In this document: positions 47,701 through 55,860 of the stretch, piece by piece
Position numbering within the stretch: the stretch's first letter is position 1
How the letters are laid out: each line of letters begins with the position of its first letter
NCBI GenBank assembly: GCA_029212405.1
Contig: JARGNR010000026.1
Location: forward strand, 1 to 64,000
Direction: 5' to 3'
Length of the DNA: 64,000 nucleotides
From: Saprospiraceae bacterium
GTDB lineage: Bacteria; Bacteroidota; Bacteroidia; Chitinophagales; Saprospiraceae
Made by a program: the position numbers and the translations under genes
The notes under the pieces: model-generated
What the model saw: the letters and a program-made list of their open reading frames with translations, nothing else
Told to the model about the DNA's origin: nothing
Database searches by the model: none

Positions 47701-48200
47701 GAACCAATGGAAGAGTGAAAGATTATGAGCTATATGTAAGCAACGAACCCAATGAATGGGGAGAAGCAGTAAGTTTTGGTCAATTTGATAATTCATTTGC
47801 ACCATCAGTGGTTCCATTTTCAGAAGCAGTGGAAGGTAGATATTTTAAACTGGTATGTTTATCTGAAGTGAACGGGAATATTTGGGCATCCGCAGCTGAA
47901 TTTTCTATTCAAGGTTGTTATGCAAATAGTTTATCGAATATAAATGTAACTGTTGAAGATGCTCAGGTGTTTCCAGTACCAACAGATGGTGTGTTTACCT
48001 TGTCATTGCCAAAAGGCAGTCCATATAGTTATATCATGTATTCGGCTAATGGAAAAATAGTAAATGAAGGGCAATTAGTCGGAAATGGAGATGGGTATTA
48101 TAGATTTAATTTGAATAAGGAAGATTCCGGAATTTACATTATTGTTGCACAAAACGAAAATGGACAGGTATTTAGATCAAAAGTAATCGTATTGAAATAA
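44796..48200 (+). CDS. T9SS-secreted BNR-repeat protein with discoidin domain
   Basis: The 1134-residue protein has a signal peptide (about 1-19). A beta-propeller region follows with many BNR/Asp-box motifs (TEDGGMTW, SEDGGVNW, SEDGGSTF, SRNGGNTF, SEDGGVSW, SVDGGDSW). Next come a PKD-like segment (about 815-890), an F5/8 type C (discoidin) domain (about 905-1045) and a T9SS sorting domain (about 1065-1134). This is the layout of sortilin/exo-sialidase-like surface proteins of Bacteroidota. The propeller may bind or cut glycans, but no sialidase active-site set is clear. It is exported by T9SS. Confidence 0.88.
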   Translation: MRVFIFLILTAFSCELIVGQQQFTKYDEVPGNIKSYKPHFQNEYPYWAKQMYAEEVNFFDVMESFDKWEAQNTGEFRPIRRYFKNWSKHVLPYVAEDGTISLPSPQDYVTNLLKVQKQQKTTSQERNGSDWSFLGPKETFWLNESGAQLPPPAAPWQVNIYSFDVAKTNEDVLYCGTETGYMNKTVDKGSTWQQLGLDYNFGGGITAVRIDPENENVVYASGGAQMHKTEDGGMTWTPLLGASGNFPSDRLEIDKSNSNKIYSAGNNGIHISEDGGVNWQRTLLSKSYDVHRHPTLENVVYGLTKVGSFFRVMISEDGGSTFMESANFPTNVSDASGGLIAVSEDDANSIYVICLTSNNTPQIYKGDYLTGDWDILSVGNTNSLGLNNGQGYFDLVFEVSDQDARIIYAGTSSLYISRNGGNTFSLIGGYGGNFPIHPDIQDMKILDDGEVWVSTDGGMNYSSDNFSFTDNHQAKINGIIGSDMWGFDQGWNEDIIVGGRYHNGNTSIADFYGSKALRMGGAESPTGWILKGKSRHVAFNDLGAGWILPRTAEGQPEGRFLFSKYPNMDEYGGRRGNIATHPNYSGTLFLGEGNVLWKSEDSGMSYDMMYDFGAKVRYLDVSYSNPNVMYADVVGRGLYKSEDGGVSWERKNALTTAPNGNSSWGGRLYFAISPTNENAIYACLQNGTWSSDIGRVFKSVDGGDSWQDWTGQLSEYTKNLVVQPDANGHDVVYLFTNARDKKAKVFVRMEDGDNWDEFSNGFPAGFQVNQALPFYRDGKLRVAGNSGIWESPLMVHDYEPILNPWVEKSVYPCVLDSVYFEDHSIINHEGCSWKWEITPEPVYMSDASARNPVVVLGNVGSYDVKMTITKNGVDYSKTMIGLISATSCPSIEDCSNPDQLPKDIWSLVSVDSEETIYPGLARMAFDDDAATIWHTRWTSGNDDYPHEMVVDMGDVYLANSFTYLPRQNGTNGRVKDYELYVSNEPNEWGEAVSFGQFDNSFAPSVVPFSEAVEGRYFKLVCLSEVNGNIWASAAEFSIQGCYANSLSNINVTVEDAQVFPVPTDGVFTLSLPKGSPYSYIMYSANGKIVNEGQLVGNGDGYYRFNLNKEDSGIYIIVAQNENGQVFRSKVIVLK

Positions 48201-48209
48201 AATATTGTG

Positions 48210-48923
48210 CTAAGAAGTCCGATCCTTAACATAGGATTGGACGATTTGGGTGTAGGCTCTGCTTATGGGGATATAATTGCCATTTATAATGATTCTGTTG
48301 TTTTCTATGTATTCTACTTTATCCATGTTGCAAATAAAAGAACGATGACACCTTAAAAAATTGTTGGATAGTCTTTGAATAATATCTTTTAGATTCTCCA
48401 AGGTTTTTATAGGTTCATCTCCCGTAAAAATATGTAGATAATCACCTCTACTTTCCAAATATCTAATTTCATTCAGTTCTATTCGAACCATCTTATGTCC
48501 ACTTTTGACAAATAGAGAATTAGACGAGAGGGAATCTTCTTTCTCTGTTATGTTTTCCGCTGAAGGATTTAATTGAAACGATTGAAACTTATCAATTGAT
48601 TTGGCAAAGCGATCATAACTTATTGGTTTTACAAGGTAGTCGATGACATGATGGTCATAACTTTCTAGTGCATATTCATTGTACGCTGTAGTGAGAATGA
48701 CAGGAATACGGTTGTTTAATAGTTGTAGAAATTGCATTCCTGAAAGTTGTGGCATTTGTATATCTAGAAATATGAGATCCGCTTGATGACTGTCCAATTC
48801 ATGAAATGCTTTTATCGGATTGTTGAAAGATCCAGCAAGTTCTAGGTCCGGATGATCATTTACATAGTTGGAAAGAAGACGGACTGCTAAGGGTTCGTCA
48901 TCGATTACAATACATCGGATCAT
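48210..48923 (-). CDS. LytTR-family response regulator
   Basis: The 237-residue protein has a receiver domain (1-120) with the acidic pair Asp8-Asp9 and phosphoacceptor Asp54 (LIFLDIQMPQLSG), and a LytTR DNA-binding domain (about 137-237). It overlaps the kinase gene by 4 bases. The pair likely regulates local targets, which cannot be named. Its last codons overlap an inverted repeat (48217-48242) shared with the converging T9SS gene. Confidence 0.92.
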   Translation of the reverse strand: MIRCIVIDDEPLAVRLLSNYVNDHPDLELAGSFNNPIKAFHELDSHQADLIFLDIQMPQLSGMQFLQLLNNRIPVILTTAYNEYALESYDHHVIDYLVKPISYDRFAKSIDKFQSFQLNPSAENITEKEDSLSSNSLFVKSGHKMVRIELNEIRYLESRGDYLHIFTGDEPIKTLENLKDIIQRLSNNFLRCHRSFICNMDKVEYIENNRIIINGNYIPISRAYTQIVQSYVKDRTS

Positions 48924-49987
48924 TGTGTTGGAATTGATAAGTTTACACTAAAAGTACCATCTTTTTCTTGTACATCAAAGTTCATCGCATTTCCATAAAT
49001 AAACGCTAATCGTTTTTTAATATTAACTAATCCGATACCCTGTTGTCTATCTTTTTGAATAGTGCTAGAAATTGAATTTTGAATCTGCACATTGATTATA
49101 TTTTCATACAAAGAGATATTGATTTTGGGAGAAACAGCTGGTTTCTGGACATCACCGTGTTTAAATATGTTCTCAATCAGTGGAAGTAGTAAAATTGGAG
49201 GTATCAATTTTGGGTAAACTGTACGTTCAATGGTTATTTCAAATTCAACGGGATCAATCAATCTAAGTTGTTCAATTTTGATCAATTGTTGAATATGGGT
49301 CCATTCTTTTTCAAAGGGAACAAAATCGGATTTTTCGTAGAGAGAATACCGCAATAAACCAGAAAGACCTTCTATAGCACCAAGGATTTTATCTGATTTT
49401 TCATAGGCTAAGGAATAGATATTATTTAAACTGTTGAATAAGAAGTGAGGATTTATTTGAGATCTCAAATGAGATATTTCTGCTTCGGCTCTTTGACGTT
49501 CGGCTTCAATTCTAGCACTTTGCAATGCCTGATTTCTTTTGTAAAAATAATAGATGATTCCAGAGGGAATATAGTAAACAGCAAAGTATAAATTATCAGA
49601 AAAGTAAAAGCTAAATGAGGCGTCGGGAAGGTAGTTGGTCTCGCCAAAAATCCAAAAAAATACTCGTTGATCTAATAGGAATCGCAAGCAAATGGGTAGA
49701 ACAAGTGATAACAAGAGGCTCAATGAAAGAGCTATTTTTCGAATTGGGTAAAATTTATAGAACGATAGATAGGTACATATCATAAAGAGGAAGAAGCATG
49801 AAAGTGAATTCATCTTTATGAATAGAATTACAAGGTTTATGTCAAATGGGTTAATAGGTATTAAAGAAGAGAGTGAATAATTTTGTAAAAAATTCAATAG
49901 CATTCCAAAAATAAAATAGGTAGATAAAAACCAAAGTATCATTCCTCTGAAAGAATGCTGAAATGACATCTGTTTATTACTATTCAT
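48920..49987 (-). CDS. LytS-like sensor histidine kinase
   Basis: The 355-residue protein has four to five N-terminal helices (about 15-150), a coiled linker and a His_kinase domain with NPHFLFNSLNNI (His181 is the phosphoacceptor). An HATPase-like end includes LLPLIENIFKHG and GIGLVNIKKRL. This is the LytS/YehU type that works with LytTR regulators, here encoded immediately downstream with a 4-base overlap. The signal is unknown; no periplasmic sensor domain is seen. Confidence 0.92.
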   Translation of the reverse strand: MNSNKQMSFQHSFRGMILWFLSTYFIFGMLLNFLQNYSLSSLIPINPFDINLVILFIKMNSLSCFFLFMICTYLSFYKFYPIRKIALSLSLLLSLVLPICLRFLLDQRVFFWIFGETNYLPDASFSFYFSDNLYFAVYYIPSGIIYYFYKRNQALQSARIEAERQRAEAEISHLRSQINPHFLFNSLNNIYSLAYEKSDKILGAIEGLSGLLRYSLYEKSDFVPFEKEWTHIQQLIKIEQLRLIDPVEFEITIERTVYPKLIPPILLLPLIENIFKHGDVQKPAVSPKINISLYENIINVQIQNSISSTIQKDRQQGIGLVNIKKRLAFIYGNAMNFDVQEKDGTFSVNLSIPTQ

Positions 49988-50112
49988 GATTCAAATATAC
50001 TAGACTAGACCGCTCCAAAGAGCACAAATCGGTGAATAAACATGAATTATCGGTAGAAGGTAATAGGGACTGAAAATTCATCACTGACACTGAATATAGA
50101 GCCATCATTGTT

Positions 50113-50150
50113 GTCCACCGATTTTGCTTTGCTCAAAGGAGGCGGTGGAC
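50113..50150. promoter_or_regulatory. inverted repeat upstream of the esterase-like gene
   Basis: GTCCACCG (50113-50120) and CGGTGGAC (50143-50150) form a perfect 8-base inverted repeat with 22 bases between, 50 bases before the ATG at 50201. A third copy in direct orientation (TTGTCCACCG, 50252-50261) lies inside the coding start. It may be a regulator site or an RNA hairpin. Confidence 0.4.
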
Positions 50151-50200
50151 TAGGTTTGTACCATCATTATTTGCAAACACCACATTTAAATTGAAGACAC

Positions 50201-51454
50201 ATGAAAACTCCTACTCTAGTTATTTTTACGATTCTACTTTCATTTTTATCCTTGTCCACCGTTTGGACTCAAGACTCTTTGTCATTTCAAAATCTATCTG
50301 AAATAAGTTATGCATTTACGATTGAAGAAGGCAAATTGATAGGTCCAGGAGCTGAGTTTTTACAACAAAAAGTTAAGAAGTCTCAGTTTACTTTGTTGGG
50401 AGAGTTTCATGGATCTAAGAACATTTCTCAATTTACTAAGGCATTACTTCCAACGTTAGCTAATGAAGGCTATCAAAACATGATACTAGAAGTCGGCCCG
50501 TATACAGGAGAATTCCTCGATACACTTTCGGACAATTCAACGGATATGGTAGCTAAGCTCAAACGCCTTAATCAAAAATACATCATGATAGATGAAGAAA
50601 AAACCAGGTTGCCCATTCCTTTCTTTGAACATGTAGAAGATGGAGAATTTTTAGGAACTGCTAAATCTTTGGGTTGGAAAATTATTGGCATTGATCAAGA
50701 GTTTATGCACGCCTATATTTGGTTGGTGGATTGTATGTTTGAAAATCTACCTGTCCTTGATCAGTATGCATACAAAAATGAATTAGAGGAAGTGAAGAAG
50801 AGTATTCGGGCTATGTACTCTGTGCACACAGGTAGAGGGACACCTGTCTATTCTTCTATGCTAAGTTCAAAGAACGTTCAAAACTTTTTAAATGTATTAG
50901 GAGCATGTCCTCAGAATACTGAATTGAGAAAAAGTATTCAAAAAAGTCTTGAATTATATCAGTTGAATGCAGCAGGAAGATGGTATGACAATAACAAACA
51001 ACGGGTAGCCTTGATGAAAGAAAACTTACGGACTAATTTGAATGCGAGTGGGTTTGATATTGCCAAAGAAAAGTTGTTTGTAAAAATGGGTGCTTATCAT
51101 TTGTCTCTTGGTTTTTCTCCAATGAGTTTTTATGAAGTGGGGAATATGTTGAATGAAATAGCAGAATTTAATGGAAACAAGGCATTGAATATGGGTTTTA
51201 AAAATAGGTATTGGGAAGAAGATGGAAAAGTCCTAGACGAATTAGATGACGCTTGGAATCTATCTAACAAGAAAAATATATTCGGGATGGGTCGAAAAGA
51301 GGAATGGATTGTGATCAATCTAGAACCCATCCGAGCAGGGTATTATTATCATCCACAAAAGTATATTATCAATGAATGGGAAGAGAAATTGATTCAACAA
51401 TACGATGTTTTAATTATCACTCCAACTGAGTCTGAAGGTCAAAAGAATTATTAA
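50201..51454 (+). CDS. erythromycin-esterase/ChaN-clan secreted protein
   Basis: The 417-residue protein has a signal peptide (about 1-23) and motifs of the Ere/ChaN/TraB clan: LLGEFHGSKN (Glu68, His70), GIDQEF (Asp165, Glu167), NNKQRVALMKENL (about 264-276, the R..x..N helix of Ere enzymes) and KMGAYHLSLG (His300). These residues build the active site in erythromycin esterases. The real substrate of environmental homologues is usually unknown, and antibiotic resistance should not be assumed. A small lipoprotein gene follows 34 bases later. Periplasmic location follows from the signal. Confidence 0.8.
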   Translation: MKTPTLVIFTILLSFLSLSTVWTQDSLSFQNLSEISYAFTIEEGKLIGPGAEFLQQKVKKSQFTLLGEFHGSKNISQFTKALLPTLANEGYQNMILEVGPYTGEFLDTLSDNSTDMVAKLKRLNQKYIMIDEEKTRLPIPFFEHVEDGEFLGTAKSLGWKIIGIDQEFMHAYIWLVDCMFENLPVLDQYAYKNELEEVKKSIRAMYSVHTGRGTPVYSSMLSSKNVQNFLNVLGACPQNTELRKSIQKSLELYQLNAAGRWYDNNKQRVALMKENLRTNLNASGFDIAKEKLFVKMGAYHLSLGFSPMSFYEVGNMLNEIAEFNGNKALNMGFKNRYWEEDGKVLDELDDAWNLSNKKNIFGMGRKEEWIVINLEPIRAGYYYHPQKYIINEWEEKLIQQYDVLIITPTESEGQKNY

Positions 51455-51488
51455 GAAATAAATATCAATAACACTAAACGAATTAGAA

Positions 51489-51737
51489 ATGAAAACAAGT
51501 AACGTATTACTTTTTATTGCATTGAGCGGAATTTTATTGTCAAGCTGCATGAAAGAAGAAATGGAGACAGTTTTGGAGCCCTGTTCTTGCTCTACATCTA
51601 TTCGTGCATCCAATGGGGAGATTATCTCAATCATCAACACTGCAGAAGATGCTCCTATAACGGGGAAGTGCAGTGATCTTGATTTTGTTATTATCGATCA
51701 GGAAACAGGGGAAGTAACCAATAAACGATGTGGATAG
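51489..51737 (+). CDS. small lipoprotein
   Basis: The 82-residue protein has a lipoprotein signal with lipobox LLSSC (Cys19) and a short body with four further Cys (EPCSCS and KCS, and a C-terminal RCG) that could form disulfides. No family is recognised. It follows the esterase-like gene by 34 bases and may be co-transcribed. The lipobox and compact size support a real gene. Confidence 0.65.
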   Translation: MKTSNVLLFIALSGILLSSCMKEEMETVLEPCSCSTSIRASNGEIISIINTAEDAPITGKCSDLDFVIIDQETGEVTNKRCG

Positions 51738-51774
51738 AATAGAATGTATGGGGGCAATCTATCAATAAGAGAAA

Positions 51775-52698
51775 TCAGTACTTTTCAAACCAATCAAAAG
51801 AGTTGTCTATAATATCTTGCTTTTTTTGTTCGATAAAGTTGGTAAAAGCTTCAGCCGTTGGAGATAGCTTTTTGGATTGCAACCAGATTAAATTCCAATT
51901 TGTAGTTATGGGTAATCCTTTGGCAGGAATAATTTGAATGTCTCCAGTTTCCAGTTCGTTTTTAATACCAATAAGCGGCATGATAGAAAATCCTAAACCT
52001 GCAATAATCGCTTGCTTGATCGCTTCATTACTGGTCAGCTCTAGACGTTTTACTAAAGGAATGCCTTGGGATTTCAAATGTTTCTCCATGATCTGTCGAG
52101 TGGCCGAACCGTTTTCTCTGAAAAGCATGGGCAATTGTGATATTTTCTTTTGTGAAATATTGGTTTTTTGGTTCTTAAATTGCTTGCCTCCAACTAAAAA
52201 CATTTTGTTTTTCATCAGAGAGATTTTTTTTATTTTTAAGTTGTCTGGAATAACTGAAACCAAAGCAAAATCTACTTGGTTTTTTTCCAAACTCTGAAGC
52301 ACTGTAGCTTTATTGGTTACATCAATGGAAAGAGTAACCCCTGAATTTTCCTGTATAAAGTCTGTTAGAAAATAAGGCATCACATATTTTGCGGTAGATA
52401 CCAAAGCAACTTTTAATTTTCCAGCAAGTTGACCATTAAAAGTCAATGTACGGGTATTTAAAGCCTCTACTTCGTTTAGTATTTTTTCAACATAGTTGGC
52501 TACTTCTTTGCCAAAATCAGTAATGTACAATTGTCTACCAATAACTTCAAATAATGGTTGGGGGAATTGATCTTGCAATTTTTTCAACTGGATAGATATG
52601 GCCGGCTGAGTTAAGAATAGAGCTTCTGATGCTCTGGTTACACTTTGTAGCTCAGCTACTTTTTTAAAGATCTCTAATTGGTGTAAGGTATACTCCAT
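51775..52698 (-). CDS. LysR-family transcriptional regulator
   Basis: The 307-residue protein has an N-terminal winged helix (about 1-60; SVTRASEALFLTQPAISIQL) and a C-terminal periplasmic-binding-protein-like effector domain (about 90-295). Length and layout are normal for LysR; the sequence resembles CysB/CbbR-type members. It is transcribed away from the prohibitin-like gene, and the shared 397-base gap contains a palindrome that could be its site. Effector and targets are unknown. Confidence 0.92.
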   Translation of the reverse strand: MEYTLHQLEIFKKVAELQSVTRASEALFLTQPAISIQLKKLQDQFPQPLFEVIGRQLYITDFGKEVANYVEKILNEVEALNTRTLTFNGQLAGKLKVALVSTAKYVMPYFLTDFIQENSGVTLSIDVTNKATVLQSLEKNQVDFALVSVIPDNLKIKKISLMKNKMFLVGGKQFKNQKTNISQKKISQLPMLFRENGSATRQIMEKHLKSQGIPLVKRLELTSNEAIKQAIIAGLGFSIMPLIGIKNELETGDIQIIPAKGLPITTNWNLIWLQSKKLSPTAEAFTNFIEQKKQDIIDNSFDWFEKY

Positions 52699-52973
52699 AA
52701 ATTTTGACTAATGTGTTTATGTACTTATATAAAGATAAATTTATGTTTATAATTTGAGATAAAAAAACATTTGTTCTACTATTTTTAAATTGAGTGATGC
52801 AGGAGAAAGCGAATGGTTTGTGATGCTTTTGTGGTAATTGAATCAATACTGTTTTAGATTAAGTGGATGTAAGTAATTGATATGTAGTAGAGTGTATCTG
52901 TTGTGTGGTCATTTTGTGCCATTTAGAAGCTGTAATGAGAACTAAGAAATAAATTACCAAAGCTAATATAAAG

Positions 52974-52990
52974 CATTAATAATATTAATG
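52974..52990. promoter_or_regulatory. 17-base perfect palindrome in the LysR-prohibitin gap
   Basis: CATTAATAATATTAATG is a perfect palindrome around a central A, 106 bases before the prohibitin-like gene and about 280 bases before LysR. LysR proteins bind AT-rich palindromes of the T-N11-A type, so it is a candidate operator. The rest of the gap (52699-53095) is AT-rich and holds no gene or strong hairpin that I can see. Confidence 0.35.
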
Positions 52991-53095
52991 TAAAATAAGT
53001 AATGCATTAAGAACAATTTAAGGGTTGTGTCGGTTTATCTCATAGAAATCAATACGAAGTAAAAATAATATTAGATCACACAAAAAATAACAATT

Positions 53096-53911
53096 ATGAA
53101 CAGATTAGTAAATTTTGCAGCCTTAATTATATTAAGTTTAGCGATCACATCTTGTGCTACCGTCAGGCAGGGGGAAGTAGGAGTAAAAAGGACTTTAGGG
53201 AAGTATTCTGATAATACATACACAGAAGGATTACGATTTTTCAATCCATTGACTTCAAAGATTGAGAAAATTTCAACAAGAACCGAAAATCTGGAATTAG
53301 CGTTAATGATTCCTAGTAAAGAAGGGTTAAACATTCGTTCAGAAGTATCTATATTATATAATATTCAACCAAAGAAAGCACCTTACATATTAAGGAATTT
53401 GGGTAAGAATTTTGAGGAAAATGTGATTCTGCCAGTTTTCAGATCGGCAGTAGCGGATGTGTCTGCTCGATTCTTCGCCAAGGATATGCATACAGGGGAA
53501 CGATCAACAATAGAAAGAGAAATTAAGGATCACATGGATAATACCTTGTCTGGGAAGGGAATCAATATTGAGGCAGTTTTATTAAAAAGTATTCAATTAC
53601 CAGCTAGTTTATCCACTGCGATTGAAGCTAAATTAGAAGCAGAGCAACAAGCCCAAAGAATGGAGTTTGTACTAGATCAATCAAGAAGACAAGCAGAACA
53701 AAAAAGAATTGAAGCGGAAGGAATAAGAGATGCACAACAAATTATTGCAGAGGGATTGAGTCCTGCAGTCTTGCAATTTAAGTCAATAGAAGCATTCTTA
53801 GAATTAGCAAAATCACCGAATACTAAAGTTATTATTTCGGATGGTGATCTACCTGTTATGTTGAATGATTCAGAAGGAGTTACCCCTTCAACCGTCAAAG
53901 TCAGGAATTAA
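53096..53911 (+). CDS. prohibitin-like (SPFH) lipoprotein
   Basis: The 271-residue protein has a lipobox (LAITSC, Cys20) and an SPFH/prohibitin domain (about 25-190; VRQGEVGVKRTLGKY, FEENVILPVFRSAVADVSA). A coiled-coil region rich in Gln, Arg and Glu follows (about 190-225; EAEQQAQRMEFVLDQSRRQ). Such proteins form membrane scaffolds or rings. Attachment by lipid instead of a helix is unusual for bacterial prohibitins but frequent in Bacteroidota. A terminator hairpin follows (53924-53966), so it is a single-gene unit. Confidence 0.88.
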   Translation: MNRLVNFAALIILSLAITSCATVRQGEVGVKRTLGKYSDNTYTEGLRFFNPLTSKIEKISTRTENLELALMIPSKEGLNIRSEVSILYNIQPKKAPYILRNLGKNFEENVILPVFRSAVADVSARFFAKDMHTGERSTIEREIKDHMDNTLSGKGINIEAVLLKSIQLPASLSTAIEAKLEAEQQAQRMEFVLDQSRRQAEQKRIEAEGIRDAQQIIAEGLSPAVLQFKSIEAFLELAKSPNTKVIISDGDLPVMLNDSEGVTPSTVKVRN

Positions 53912-53923
53912 GATTTAACAATT

Positions 53924-53966
53924 GAGGTGCCAGAAACTATATTAATTTTCATTCAGATGGCACCTC
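53924..53966 (+). terminator. rho-independent terminator after the prohibitin-like gene
   Basis: GAGGTGCCA (53924-53932) pairs perfectly with TGGCACCTC (53958-53966) and one further T-A pair, across a 25-base loop. ATATTTTTCC follows. It ends the prohibitin-like transcript. Confidence 0.7.
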
Positions 53967-54005
53967 ATATTTTTCCAATTCACACACACTAATAAATTGA
54001 GATTT

Positions 54006-55172
54006 ATGAGAAATTTACTAGCAATTTTATTACTATCGATTAGTACGCTTCTTTCCGCACAACAAATGAATCCAGGGATTCTTATCGCTCCTAATAATTC
54101 GAGTGTCCATGCAAATGCCATTAAGTTTTACTCTGGTCAAATAGAAAGAAACCCTTCAGATGTCAAGTCTATACTTCTAAGGTCAGAGCTTTATAAGGCG
54201 TTGAATATGAGGGAGGAAGCAAATGCAGATATAGATCTCGCAATGGCGATCAATCCCTACAGTTATTTGTACATGAATAAGGCTGAACGAAATAAATTTT
54301 TTGCAAGAAGAAATTATAGCTATTTCGATTTAAAGGATATGACCAACGATATTAGTTTTGAGAAATCTTATATTTTATTAGATGAGTATAATCGATTAAT
54401 GGATGGAAATCATGTTCCTTCCAAGACAAAGTCTCTATTTGAATTGGCCCTCATTGCGTTAGACAAAAAAGACTTTGATGTAGCAGAAAAAATGTTGTCT
54501 GCTGTAAGTTCAATCGATAACAATTTACCGCTATACCATGATATTAAAGGCATAATCTACTTAGAGAATGGGGATGCTGAAAAAGCCATACAAAGTTTTA
54601 CAAAAGCTATACAAGCAGACTCTTTGTTTACAATTGCATTTCACAATAGAGCCGTTGCCTATAAAATGTTAGGCGATTACGAGGCAGCTGAAAATGATTT
54701 CAATACGGCTCTAAGTCAAAGAGTGGACATGGCAAAAGTAGCTTTTAGTAAAGCCAAATTATTGGAGTTGAAAGGAGACATTGCGGGAGCACGATATTTT
54801 TATCAAAGTGCCATATCGAGGCAAGTTGATTATCCCGAAGCAAGATTAAATTATACGGTAATGCTCAAGGCGGCAGGTGAATACACAAGAGCATTGATTG
54901 AAATAAACGAGTTAATCAAGGAGTACCCAGATAATGTAGAGAATTATTATGTACGAGCAGGCTTACATTTCATTTATGGAGAATATGCTAATGCAGTAGA
55001 TGATTTTGATACCTACTTATTCAGTAATCCAAATGATGTTGATGTATTATTCTACAGAGGGTTGTGTTTGGTGATGGATGGAAACGTAACACGGGGATGT
55101 CAGGACATCAATGTAAGCATCGAAAATGGGTATGACAATTACGATGATATTTATCTTTTCATGTGTGAATAA
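54006..55172 (+). CDS. secreted TPR-repeat protein
   Basis: From ATG 54006 the protein has 388 residues with a signal peptide (about 1-18, ending LLSAQQ) and several tetratricopeptide repeats, for example IKGIIYLENGDAEKAIQSF, NRAVAYKMLGDYEAAENDF and RAGLHFIYGEYANAVDDFD. A TTG three codons upstream is an alternative start. TPR repeats serve protein binding; a periplasmic scaffolding role is likely. A terminator follows at 55203. No enzymatic domain is seen. Confidence 0.85.
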   Translation: MRNLLAILLLSISTLLSAQQMNPGILIAPNNSSVHANAIKFYSGQIERNPSDVKSILLRSELYKALNMREEANADIDLAMAINPYSYLYMNKAERNKFFARRNYSYFDLKDMTNDISFEKSYILLDEYNRLMDGNHVPSKTKSLFELALIALDKKDFDVAEKMLSAVSSIDNNLPLYHDIKGIIYLENGDAEKAIQSFTKAIQADSLFTIAFHNRAVAYKMLGDYEAAENDFNTALSQRVDMAKVAFSKAKLLELKGDIAGARYFYQSAISRQVDYPEARLNYTVMLKAAGEYTRALIEINELIKEYPDNVENYYVRAGLHFIYGEYANAVDDFDTYLFSNPNDVDVLFYRGLCLVMDGNVTRGCQDINVSIENGYDNYDDIYLFMCE

Positions 55173-55202
55173 TAGTTGGATATTTTTTTAAAGCATCTTG
55201 GG

Positions 55203-55236
55203 AGGTTGTCTTGTAGTGAGGCAGCCTTCTTTTTTG
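55203..55236 (+). terminator. rho-independent terminator after the TPR gene
   Basis: AGGTTGTC (55203-55210) pairs with GGCAGCCT (55220-55227) using two G-U pairs across a 9-base loop. TCTTTTTTG follows. It separates the TPR gene from the downstream orphan transcript. Confidence 0.7.
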
Positions 55237-55724
55237 TTTGCAAGAGAAGACATATGGTATGTATGACAAATATTATGTTTTACTTTTTTTACACATGAAG
55301 GTTACATCTAATCATTAAACAACTAGATGGGCATTAATTAAATAGCGAAATCAATGTCAAGAACAATTTTCTTTAATTCATAGATGATTAATATATGTTG
55401 GTCGAGAAATCGACAATTTCATGCCATTTAGGTTAGAATTTTTTTTGCATGCGAAACTAATTTATGTGTAAATGCTTTGTAATGTGTGTGTTGTGATTCT
55501 TAAATCATGGAAACACTTTCAAAGTAAGCGGATTTTAGATCCATTTGTAAGAACCAAAAAACGAAAACCGATTTAAGAAAGTTGCAAAAGTGCAATCAAA
55601 CAGTAATCAACAATCAAGATAGGTTAAGCCTTGATTCCAAACCAATTTTTCAAGCTGGAATCATGTGTATCTCGCTCATGGCGACTATTTCAGTCGCTCT
55701 TTATTAACCTAAAACACATTGATT

Positions 55725-55790
55725 ATGATTACTACGGTAACAGTAATAGTGATTCTTCTCGGAATAGTAATCGAGGAAAGCGGAATCTAG
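55725..55790 (+). CDS. 21-residue hydrophobic peptide
   Basis: ATG at 55725 begins a frame for MITTVTVIVILLGIVIEES-type peptide ending at TAG (55788-55790). Residues about 3-16 form one hydrophobic helix. It lies between a stable hairpin and a terminator on the same strand. Size and composition recall type I toxins or small membrane regulators, but no family match is known to me and no ribosome-binding site is obvious. Confidence 0.35.
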   Translation: MITTVTVIVILLGIVIEESGI

Positions 55791-55831
55791 ATTGCAACTT
55801 GAACACACCTAAAAGTTATTAACTCACTGCC

Positions 55832-55860
55832 CCCAGCCATGCACAATGGCTGGGTCAAAA
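55832..55860 (+). terminator. terminator of the orphan transcript
   Basis: CCCAGCCAT (55832-55840) pairs perfectly with ATGGCTGGG (55846-55854) across a 5-base loop. TCAAAATTTTTC follows on the plus strand. It lies directly at the stop codon of the converging gene (55855), but on the minus strand no T tract follows. Confidence 0.7.

Larger units (their letters stand above)
55594..55860 (+). ncRNA. putative structured transcript with mutually exclusive hairpins
   Basis: Between the terminator at 55203-55236 and the one at 55832-55860 no classic gene exists, yet the DNA is full of structure. Three AATCAA copies lie in the first part. AATCAAG (55612-55618) pairs with CTTGATT (55630-55636), and TGATTCCA (55632-55639) pairs with TGGAATCA (55656-55663). 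The two hairpins share bases 55632-55636 and cannot form together. A third hairpin, GCGACT/AGTCGC, follows (about 55681-55697). A short hydrophobic reading frame and a terminator end the segment. This looks like a leader or regulatory RNA; no known family is recognised. Confidence 0.4.

Noticed and set aside
50201-51454. Antibiotic-resistance call for the erythromycin-esterase-like gene
   Set aside because: Only clan-level motifs are seen; environmental homologues usually have other or unknown substrates.
55631-55822. 63-residue plus-strand frame in the structured region
   Set aside because: It starts at a TTG in the middle of a hairpin, and its composition is not protein-like; the hairpins and the 21-residue peptide explain the region better.
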